From JAAFIP01 sp043769005 (lineage in GTDB: Bacteria; Pseudomonadota; Gammaproteobacteria; Burkholderiales; Burkholderiaceae_C): a DNA stretch of 21,891 nt. The notes beneath the pieces are model-generated. The model was not told where the DNA came from and searched no databases. It was given only the letters and a program-made list of their open reading frames with translations. A program made the translations under genes and the position numbers. Shown piece after piece: positions 13,996-21,891 of this stretch (position 1 is its first letter; each line of letters opens with the position of its first letter). The stretch covers positions 1 through 21,891 of the forward strand of contig JAYVJV010000139.1 of NCBI GenBank assembly GCA_043769005.1. The letters run 5' to 3'.

Positions 13996-14017
13996 GAAAA
14001 GAGCCTGGCAGGGCCAG
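13996..14017 (-). terminator. Candidate weak terminator after aroA-cmk
   Basis: On the minus strand CTGGC-CCT-GCCAG is followed by GC and TCTTTT, 29 nt after the stop codon. The 5-bp GC stem with a 3-nt loop and short T-rich tail makes partial termination plausible. Confidence 0.35.
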
Positions 14018-14045
14018 TTGCCGACCATGTGCTGGCGACTAGCCA

Positions 14046-16136
14046 TCACACTGCGACTTTGCTATGCCATAAAGACATCACCGCATCCACCGATTGCTCG
14101 ATGGACAGCGCGGAATTGTCCAGTTGCACCGCATCCTGCGCTGGCTTGAGAGGCGCGACACTGCGACCTGAGTCGCGGGCATCGCGCGCTTCTAAATCAG
14201 CGCGAAGAAGATCGAGTTTAGCAGAAATTCCCTTTGAAATCAACTGCTTATAGCGCCGATCCGCTCTTTGCGTTGCGCTGGCTGTGAGAAATATTTTTAG
14301 AGGTGCTGCCGCAAAGATCACCGTGCCCATATCGCGCCCGTCGGCCACGAGGCCGGGCAGCTTGGCAAAGCCCCGTTGCAGTTGGGTCAGCGCAGAGCGC
14401 ACGGCGGGCCAGGCCGACACCTGGGAGGCACCTGCGCCCATAGCCTCGGTGCGAATGGCCTCCGATACATCGTCTTCATTGAGCAGTACCGATTCGCCTT
14501 CAAACACCACGGGCAGGTGCGCGGCAATCTGTGCCAGCGCGGCCTCGTTGTCCCAGGCTACACCCGCGCGCTGGGCGGCCAGGGCGGTGAGGCGGTAGAG
14601 TGCGCCCGAGTCAAGGTAGTGGTAGCCCAACTGCGCCGCCAGGCGGCTGGCCAAGGTGCCCTTGCCGGAGGCCGAGGGGCCGTCCACGCAGATGACGGGC
14701 ACGCTATGGGCCCGGCTGACCTCAAACAGAGTTTCAAAAAAGTCCGGAAAGGTTTTGGCCACGCATTTCGGGTCTTCGATGCGCAGCATTTTGCCTGCCG
14801 GATTAAAGGCCGCCAAAGCAAAGCACATGGCGACGCGGTGGTCGTCGTAGGTGTGGATGCTGGCTGATTTCCAAGCCCCCACGCTTGTCGCTTCGCGTAC
14901 TGCGCTGCCCCCAGTCGGGGGAGGGGCCCCGACTGCGTCGGGGCGTGGGGCTCTCGCTTTTGCAGGCGGCCTGTCGGCGCTCGGTGCCTGACCCGGCGTT
15001 GTCACCTGGATAAAGTCTTGGCCTTCCACGACGCTGGCCCCCAGTTTGCGCAGCTCGCAGGCCATGGCGGCTATGCGGTCGGTTTCCTTCACGCGCCAAC
15101 TGGCGATGTTGCGCAGGGTGGTGGTGCCGTCGGCGTACAAGGCCATGACGGCCAGCGTCATGGCGGCATCGGGGATGTGGTTGCAATCCAGATCAATGGC
15201 TTTGAGGGGCCATGTGCCACGGCGGATGTCCAAATGGTTCGGGCCGCTGTCAATCTGCGCGCCCATCAGCGCGGCGGCTTCGACAAAGCGGATATCGCCC
15301 TGGATCGAGTCTTTGCCCAGTCCTTCTATGCGAATACTGCCTGTAATGCCCGTAGCTATTGCGCCAAGCGCTATAAAGTAGCTAGCGGACGAAGCATCAG
15401 CCTCCACATAAATGTCCCCTGGCGACTGGTAGTGCGAGCCTGCGGGAATGGTAAAGCGCTGCCATCCCTCGCGCTGCACGCTGATGCCAAAGCGCTGCAA
15501 CAGGTTGAGTGTGATGTCGATGTACGGTTTGGAGATCAGCTCGCCGATAACGTCAATGACGATGGGCTGTTGCGCAGCCGCGAGAGGTAGCGCCATCAGC
15601 AGAGCGGTAAGAAACTGACTCGACACATCGCCGCGCACCTGGATGGGCGCATCCAGTTTGAGCTGCGGTTTGCCGATGTGCAGCGGTGGGAAGCCTTCGT
15701 TACCCGTATAGGTGATTGAGCAGCCGAGTTGGCGCAGGGCATCGACCAAGTCGCCAATGGGCCGCTCGTGCATGCGGGCCACACCGGAGAGTGTGAAATC
15801 GCCGCCCAGCACGGCCAGCGCCGCAGTGAGTGGCCGCATAGCGGTGCCAGCATTGCCTAAAAATAACTGGGCAGTCTGGCTGGGTGCACGCCCAGCCAGG
15901 CCGGTAATGGCCACTGTGCTCGCGCTGGTTTTGTCTACCGCGCAGCCCAAGGCGCGCAGCGCGTCCAGCATGACGCGGGTGTCGTCCGAGTCCAGCAGGT
16001 CATGCACCACCGTGCGGCCTGCGCACAGGGCGGCCAGCAGCAGCACCCGGTTGGAGATACTTTTGGAGCCGGGCAGGCGTACTGTGCCCTGCGCACTGGC
16101 GAGGGCTGGAATATCGAGAAAGGCGGTGCTGTACAT
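14046..16136 (-). CDS. aroA: Fused 3-phosphoshikimate 1-carboxyvinyltransferase (AroA) and cytidylate kinase (Cmk)
   Basis: 696 residues in one open frame. AroA part (about 1-472): L-P-G-S-K-S-I-S-N-R (21-30) with Lys25, L-F-L-G-N-A-G-T-A-M-R-P (91-102, the glyphosate-sensitive class I form), I-P-D-A-A-M-T with Asp323, V-K-E-T-D-R (349-354), D-D-H-R (431-434). It makes EPSP from shikimate-3-P and PEP. Cmk part (about 478-696): Walker A G-P-S-A-S-G-K-G-T (486-494), D-S-G-A-L-Y-R (509-515), D-G-R-D-M-G (599-604), L-T-A-S (617-620); it phosphorylates CMP/dCMP. The genes are adjacent but separate in many bacteria; this fusion is known in Burkholderiales. Residues about 384-427 of the AroA part are a Pro/Ala/Gly-rich insertion encoded by a palindromic DNA repeat, just before the I-H-T-Y-D-D-H-R motif. 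tyrA lies 48 nt upstream. No clear SD is seen. Confidence 0.95.
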   Translation of the reverse strand: MYSTAFLDIPALASAQGTVRLPGSKSISNRVLLLAALCAGRTVVHDLLDSDDTRVMLDALRALGCAVDKTSASTVAITGLAGRAPSQTAQLFLGNAGTAMRPLTAALAVLGGDFTLSGVARMHERPIGDLVDALRQLGCSITYTGNEGFPPLHIGKPQLKLDAPIQVRGDVSSQFLTALLMALPLAAAQQPIVIDVIGELISKPYIDITLNLLQRFGISVQREGWQRFTIPAGSHYQSPGDIYVEADASSASYFIALGAIATGITGSIRIEGLGKDSIQGDIRFVEAAALMGAQIDSGPNHLDIRRGTWPLKAIDLDCNHIPDAAMTLAVMALYADGTTTLRNIASWRVKETDRIAAMACELRKLGASVVEGQDFIQVTTPGQAPSADRPPAKARAPRPDAVGAPPPTGGSAVREATSVGAWKSASIHTYDDHRVAMCFALAAFNPAGKMLRIEDPKCVAKTFPDFFETLFEVSRAHSVPVICVDGPSASGKGTLASRLAAQLGYHYLDSGALYRLTALAAQRAGVAWDNEAALAQIAAHLPVVFEGESVLLNEDDVSEAIRTEAMGAGASQVSAWPAVRSALTQLQRGFAKLPGLVADGRDMGTVIFAAAPLKIFLTASATQRADRRYKQLISKGISAKLDLLRADLEARDARDSGRSVAPLKPAQDAVQLDNSALSIEQSVDAVMSLWHSKVAV
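14874..14952. repeat. GC-rich palindromic element inserted in frame in aroA
   Basis: Inner arms CAGTCGGGG (14912-14920) and CCCCGACTG (14927-14935) are perfect 9-bp inverted repeats around GAGGGG. Outer arms CCCCACGC (14877-14884) and GCGTGGGG (14943-14950) are perfect 8-bp inverted repeats. Together they make a cruciform-capable, REP-like element. It adds about 40 low-complexity residues to EPSP synthase without breaking the frame. The similar-composition tail continues to about 14995. Confidence 0.75.
15350..15386 (-). repeat. Degenerate dispersed repeat copy inside aroA
   Basis: On the minus strand AGCTACTTTATAGCGCTTGG is followed by CGCAATAGCTACGG. AGCGCTT and the GCGCAAT-AGCTAC stretch resemble the copy in waaA (GCGCAATTAGCTAC). 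It is read as A-S-Y-F-I-A-L-G-A-I-A-T in AroA. Much weaker than the other copies and possibly chance. Confidence 0.3.
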
Positions 16137-16184
16137 CTGCGGACGCAGGAGGCGTGGTGAAGGTGTGGCCGCGGCTTGCGGGGG

Positions 16185-17054
16185 CTATTTACGCGCCGTC
16201 ATGCGCCAATGGGCGCGGCTCAGGCTGGCTTTGTCGATCTCGGCTTCCAGCAGCTCGGACTGGTTGTTGTTGATCATGTCTTCCAGTTGGGTCAAAGCTT
16301 TTTTGAAAAACTTGGATTGCTCCAGCAGTTCTTGCTTGTTGGTCAACAAAATGTCGCGCCAGACATGCGCGTCGCTGGCGGCAATACGGGTGAAGTCCCG
16401 AAAGCCCGGTCCCGCCAGGGATAAAAAGTTTTTGGCATGGTCTTGGCCACTGATGGCATTCATCAGGGCAAAAGCAATCAGATGCGGCAGGTGGCTGACG
16501 GCGGCATAGGCCGCATCATGCGACTCGGGCGACATTTGCATCACCTGGCAGCCCAGTGCGTTCCAGACGGCGGTGGCTTTTTGCAGTTGGATGGTTTGGG
16601 TGCGTTCAATCGGTGTCAGGATGACTTGTTTACCGTAGTACAGGTCGGCATCGGCATGTTCTACGCCCGACACTTCTTTGCCTGCGATGGGGTGCGCTGC
16701 CACAAACACACCAGCATGCTCCTTGAGCACGCGGCGCGAGGCATCGACCACATCGCGCTTGGTGGAGCCTACATCCATGATCAGCATACTGGGCGTGACC
16801 AAGTGCTTGATGGCCTTGAAAGTAGATTCGGTAGCAGCCACGGGCACGGCCAACAGCACGATGTCAGCGCCCGATACGGCCATCAAGGCAGAGGGCGCTT
16901 CCACATCAATCACGCCCAACTGGCATGCCAGCTCGGTGGTGGAGGGCGATTTGCTGTAGCCGACCACGCGTTTGACCAAACCGGCTTTTTTCAGGGCCAG
17001 CGCAAACGAGCCACCCATCAGGCCGCAGCCGATCAATCCTAATTGTTCAAACAT
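16185..17054 (-). CDS. tyrA: Prephenate dehydrogenase
   Basis: 289 residues, TyrA without a fused chorismate mutase. It oxidatively decarboxylates prephenate to 4-hydroxyphenylpyruvate (or arogenate to tyrosine if that specificity applies). Seen: Rossmann motif G-C-G-L-M-G-G-S (9-16), D-V-G-S-T-K (about 94-99), A-H-P-I-A-G-K-E-V-S-G, S-H-L-P-H-L-I-A-F-A, and F-R-D-F-T-R-I-A. SD AAAGAGA precedes the ATG. It lies 22 nt after pheA and 48 nt before aroA-cmk, forming an aromatic amino acid operon in which pheA and tyrA both use prephenate. No ACT domain is seen, so feedback control through a fused domain is unlikely. Confidence 0.95.
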   Translation of the reverse strand: MFEQLGLIGCGLMGGSFALALKKAGLVKRVVGYSKSPSTTELACQLGVIDVEAPSALMAVSGADIVLLAVPVAATESTFKAIKHLVTPSMLIMDVGSTKRDVVDASRRVLKEHAGVFVAAHPIAGKEVSGVEHADADLYYGKQVILTPIERTQTIQLQKATAVWNALGCQVMQMSPESHDAAYAAVSHLPHLIAFALMNAISGQDHAKNFLSLAGPGFRDFTRIAASDAHVWRDILLTNKQELLEQSKFFKKALTQLEDMINNNQSELLEAEIDKASLSRAHWRMTARK

Positions 17055-17076
17055 AGCGAGTCTCTTTGTCTTGGTT

Positions 17077-18156
17077 TTATGCGCTGACAGGGTAGGAGCC
17101 CAGCACTTTATAAAAAGCGCAGGCGCTGCGCAGTGCTGCTAAGGCTGCGGCCACTTCGGGTTGCTGGGCATGGCCTGCCAAATCAATATAAAAATAATAC
17201 TCCCACTGACCTGTGCGCGCCGGGCGCGATTCAAAGCGCGTCATCGACACGCCATGGGTTTTGAGGGGCATGAGCAGGTCGTGTACCGCACCGGGCCGGT
17301 TGGGTACCGAGACAATCAAACTAGTGCAGTCTTTGCCACTGGCCTGAGGTGCGGGCACGGTGCCCGGCAGGCAAATGACGCTAAAGCGGGTGCGGTTAAA
17401 GGCATCGTCTTGCACCGCATGGGCAACGATATGCAGCCCAAACTGGCTGGCGGCACGTTCGCTAGCCAGGCCCGCCCAGCTCGGATTTTGCGCTGCCAGG
17501 CGTGCGCCTTCGGCATTGCTGGAAACAGCACGCCGCTCGGCATGGGGCAGGTGTTTGGTCAGCCAGTCTTGGCACTGAGCCAGCGCCAACTGGTGGGCAA
17601 GCACCACTTGCACGCCGTCCAGGCTCTCGCTTTGGCGCAGTAGGTTGTGCCGCACCATCAGACTGACCTCACCAATGATCTGCGTGGGGCTGTTCAAAAA
17701 TAAATCGAGCGAACGGGTGACTACGCCTTCGGTGGAGTTTTCGACGCCCACCACACCAAAATGCGCCCGGCCGGCGGCGCTGGCGTGAAAAACTTCGTCA
17801 AAATTGGCGCAGTAAATCAGCTCTACGCTGGAGCCAAAAAACTCCAGCGCCGCCTGTTCGCAAAACGTACCTGCTGGGCCTAGCACAGCTACGCGCTGCG
17901 CGGCCTCCAGGCTGCGGCAGGCAGACATCACTTCGCGCCAAATGGGGCCGATGCTCTCGGACTTGATGGGGCCGGGATTGCTTTGCTGCAAGTTGGAGAT
18001 CACCTGCGCCTCGCGCTCGGGGCGGTATACCGCAGAGCCCTCGATGCGCTTGATATCGCCAACTTCATTCGCCAATGCGGCGCGCTGGTTTAGCAGCGCC
18101 AGCAGCTGCTGGTCTAGCGCATCAATAGCGATACGCAATTGGGGCAGGGTACGCAT
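17077..18156 (-). CDS. pheA: Bifunctional chorismate mutase / prephenate dehydratase (P-protein)
   Basis: 359 residues. AroQ chorismate mutase (about 5-85, I-D-A-L-D-Q-Q-L-L-A-L-L-N-Q-R). Prephenate dehydratase (about 88-265, with G-P-A-G-T-F at 93-98, E-N-S-T-E-G at 139-144, and the catalytic T-R-F at 256-258). ACT regulatory domain (about 277-355) with the phenylalanine-binding E-S-R-P (309-312). The other ACT motif, usually G-A-L, is G-A-V-H here. It converts chorismate to phenylpyruvate, with feedback inhibition by Phe expected from the ACT domain. No SD precedes ATG 18156, and no earlier in-frame start is seen. The DUF2059 gene ends 34 nt upstream. In related genomes serC often sits between gyrA and pheA; it is absent here. 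Confidence 0.96.
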   Translation of the reverse strand: MRTLPQLRIAIDALDQQLLALLNQRAALANEVGDIKRIEGSAVYRPEREAQVISNLQQSNPGPIKSESIGPIWREVMSACRSLEAAQRVAVLGPAGTFCEQAALEFFGSSVELIYCANFDEVFHASAAGRAHFGVVGVENSTEGVVTRSLDLFLNSPTQIIGEVSLMVRHNLLRQSESLDGVQVVLAHQLALAQCQDWLTKHLPHAERRAVSSNAEGARLAAQNPSWAGLASERAASQFGLHIVAHAVQDDAFNRTRFSVICLPGTVPAPQASGKDCTSLIVSVPNRPGAVHDLLMPLKTHGVSMTRFESRPARTGQWEYYFYIDLAGHAQQPEVAAALAALRSACAFYKVLGSYPVSA

Positions 18157-18190
18157 AGGCTGGGGTGCTCAAAGGCTTGGGGCAATCGCT

Positions 18191-18766
18191 TTAGCGGGCA
18201 GGCGCAGGGGTGGGTACACCCACTATCTTGGCAGCTGCCGCATCAAAAGCTTTGCTGCGTGCCTCCACCGCAGAGCGGGTGCCATCGACAATGGCTTTGA
18301 TGTAGATGTTACCCAGCTCGGGGCCGACGTTTTGGTATTTTTTGAATACGGGGGCCTCCATCAAGGCCACCAGTTGCTTGAGCTCGTCCTCGGTGAAGCG
18401 TTCGATGTAAGCGGCCAGCAGCGCATCGCCACGAACTTTACCGGCTTGGGCGGTGATGAGCTTGAGTGCATCGTCATTGTATTTTTTAAGCTCGGCATCC
18501 ATGGCGCTGATGACGCTTTTTTGCTTGGCTTCGGGCAGCTCGGAGACGCGTTCGTCCCAGTTGGACACCATTTGCTGGGTGGCAGAGCCAGCTAGCTGGG
18601 CCAACATGCGGTTCATCTCGGGGCCCTCTTGGGCGGCCACAGCACGCACGGCCAAAGCGCGTTTGGCATCTGGTGCTTGCGCATGAATACTGGTAGTAGC
18701 GCCCATAAATAAAGCGTAAGCAGCTATTAATTTAATAGTGAATTTGATGGTAGAAGTAAACAGCAT
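18191..18766 (-). CDS. Secreted DUF2059 protein of unknown function
   Basis: 191 residues from ATG 18766, chosen because AAGGA lies 6 nt upstream and a signal peptide begins there. A frame open back to 18922 adds unconserved residues that overlap gyrA. Signal peptide residues about 1-29 (hydrophobic I-A-A-Y-A-L-F-M-G, cleavage after S-I-H-A). The mature part is helical and charged. The C-terminal region R-F-T-E-D-E-L-K-Q-L-V-A-L-M-E-A-P-V-F-K-K-Y is the DUF2059 hallmark. Function is unknown; it is probably periplasmic. The hydrophobic core of its signal peptide is encoded by a dispersed-repeat copy. It follows gyrA after a candidate terminator and precedes pheA by 34 nt. Confidence 0.85.
   Translation of the reverse strand: MLFTSTIKFTIKLIAAYALFMGATTSIHAQAPDAKRALAVRAVAAQEGPEMNRMLAQLAGSATQQMVSNWDERVSELPEAKQKSVISAMDAELKKYNDDALKLITAQAGKVRGDALLAAYIERFTEDELKQLVALMEAPVFKKYQNVGPELGNIYIKAIVDGTRSAVEARSKAFDAAAAKIVGVPTPAPAR
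18714..18745 (-). repeat. Dispersed repeat copy inside the DUF2059 signal peptide
   Basis: Plus strand GCGTAAGCAGCTATTAATTT followed by AATAGTGAATTT. The core is exact and the AT-rich half is the cleanest in the window. On the minus strand it encodes K-L-I-A-A-Y-A, the hydrophobic core of the signal peptide. Confidence 0.7.
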
Positions 18767-18787
18767 TGGATTCCTTGCATAGGTTGG

Positions 18788-18815
18788 TAAAACTCCTGCC
18801 TGCGTTGCGGCAGGT
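18788..18815 (-). terminator. Intrinsic terminator after gyrA
   Basis: On the minus strand CCTGCC (18814-18809), an 8-nt loop and GGCAGG (18800-18795) form a perfect 6-bp GC-rich stem. AG and TTTT follow. It lies about 31 nt after the gyrA stop and before the DUF2059 start, a sensible place for full or partial termination. Confidence 0.55.
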
Positions 18816-18845
18816 GAGCGAGGTGATGGAGAAGGTGCGGCTGAC

Positions 18846-21521
<2,676 letters not shown>

Positions 21522-21707
21522 GCGAGTGCGGCGCGGCGGCGCCGTTGTGTAGAGGCTGCGACCGACGTTTCCGGGCAGCAACCGGCGATTCTATGCGGCC
21601 CCGTGTGTCGCGGTAACGCAACAACGCGGGCCTGCTGACGCATCTGGAGGCTGAAAATCAGGCTCGCCGAAGGCCCTATGGCACAATCACTCGTCGGTGG
21701 TAAACGC

Positions 21708-21738
21708 TTGCCAAACCGGGTGTTTGCCGGCTTTTTTT
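21708..21738 (+). terminator. Terminator-like hairpin in the ompA leader
   Basis: CAAAC (21712-21716) pairs with GTTTG (21722-21726) around CGGGT. Weaker outer pairs lie beyond one mismatch, then GCCGGC runs into seven T (21732-21738). It lies 54 nt before the ompA ATG on the sense strand, so it looks like an attenuator or the end of a short leader RNA. Confidence 0.45.
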
Positions 21739-21773
21739 GCTATCGATTTGGACGTTTCGCAGATATCTGCGGC

Positions 21774-21789
21774 TTTCCTCGAGAGGAGA
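21774..21789 (+). promoter_or_regulatory. Hairpin sequestering the ompA Shine-Dalgarno
   Basis: TTTCCT (21774-21779) pairs with AGGAGA (21784-21789) around the CGAG tetraloop. One pair is T-G. The SD AGGAG (21784-21788) is entirely in the stem, 4 nt before the ATG. Confidence 0.45.
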
Positions 21790-21792
21790 ATC

Positions 21793-21891
21793 ATGAAGAA
21801 ACTGAACAAGGTGGCGGTGCTCTTCGCGTCGGCCGCACTCGCCGCGCCGATCGTGGCCTTTGCCCAAGCTGGCACCGTTGACAACTGGCGC
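21793..21891 (+). CDS. ompA: OmpA-family outer membrane protein, N-terminus only
   Basis: Only 33 codons before the right edge. Strong SD AGGAG precedes ATG 21793. The frame encodes a classical signal peptide: basic M-K-K-L-N-K, hydrophobic V-A-V-L-F-A-S-A-A-L-A-A-P-I-V, then cleavage after A-F-A. The mature start Q-A-G-T-V-D-N-W-R resembles the V-D-N-W-R start of OmpA/OprF-like proteins in Comamonadaceae. The usual OmpA peptidoglycan-binding domain is outside the window, so the assignment rests on the signal peptide, the short mature start and the position beside gyrA. Confidence 0.75.
   Translation, partial: MKKLNKVAVLFASAALAAPIVAFAQAGTVDNWR

Larger units (their letters stand above)
13834..14045 (-). 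promoter_or_regulatory. rpsA upstream region
   Basis: 212 bp without a gene between aroA-cmk and rpsA. It contains the candidate aroA-cmk terminator (13996-14017), a dispersed-repeat copy (13878-13925), and the rpsA SD. The repeat carries a TATATA stretch that could act as a -10, but I see no good -35. The leader may be used for S1 autogenous control, as in E. coli, but no defined structure is recognised. Confidence 0.4.
21522..21792. promoter_or_regulatory. Divergent gyrA-ompA intergenic region
   Basis: 271 bp holding the promoters of both genes and the ompA leader. It contains a terminator-like hairpin at 21708-21738, a 12-nt perfect palindrome GCAGATATCTGC (21759-21770), and a hairpin over the ompA SD (21774-21789). 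CACAAT (21682-21687) could serve as a -10 for ompA, but no matching -35 is seen. No start-proximal SD is seen for gyrA. Confidence 0.5.

Overview
The window reads as a chromosomal housekeeping segment of a betaproteobacterium, most likely Burkholderiales, family Comamonadaceae. The evidence is the order ompA / gyrA / pheA / tyrA / aroA-cmk / rpsA / ihfB / lapA / lapB / rfaE1 / hldD, a fused EPSP synthase-CMP kinase, a free-standing heptose kinase (no fused nucleotidyltransferase), and an OmpA signal peptide of the type seen in that family. No rRNA, tRNA, CRISPR array, phage gene or transposase was found.

Layout. (1) Bases 1-4195, minus strand: the 5' two-thirds or so of an S41-peptidase lipoprotein (runs off the left edge), an EamA drug/metabolite exporter, and an alkylation-repair pair: an Ada-AlkA fusion followed by ogt. 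(2) Bases 4347-8147, plus strand: algC/manB-type phosphomannomutase, waaC and waaA, a tight envelope-sugar operon. (3) Bases 8182-13833, minus strand, convergent with waaA: rpsA, ihfB, lapA, lapB, rfaE1, hldD. The heptose made by rfaE1/hldD is the substrate of WaaC, WaaA supplies the Kdo acceptor, and LapB controls LPS output through LpxC turnover, so two LPS blocks face each other. (4) Bases 14046-18156, minus strand: pheA, tyrA, aroA-cmk (aromatic amino acid synthesis plus CMP kinase), then rpsA. (5) Bases 18191-21521, minus strand: gyrA and a secreted DUF2059 protein. (6) The right edge starts a divergent ompA gene.

The genes are mostly conventional. The unexplained material lies inside and between them. 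One short dispersed repeat (core GCGTAAGCAGCTA followed by an AT-rich half) occurs at about eight places, mostly inside reading frames, and in four places it is read in the same frame. Tandem repeats with a 15-bp period encode pentapeptides in three unrelated proteins. A GC-rich palindromic element sits in frame inside the EPSP synthase domain. A long nested hairpin separates rpsA from ihfB. waaC is AT-rich and lacks a lysine expected at position 192. gyrA shows an abrupt composition change near base 20640 that suggests recombination or a chimeric assembly. I did not find a complete new multi-gene system; the repeat families that invade coding sequence are the best candidates for something under-described.
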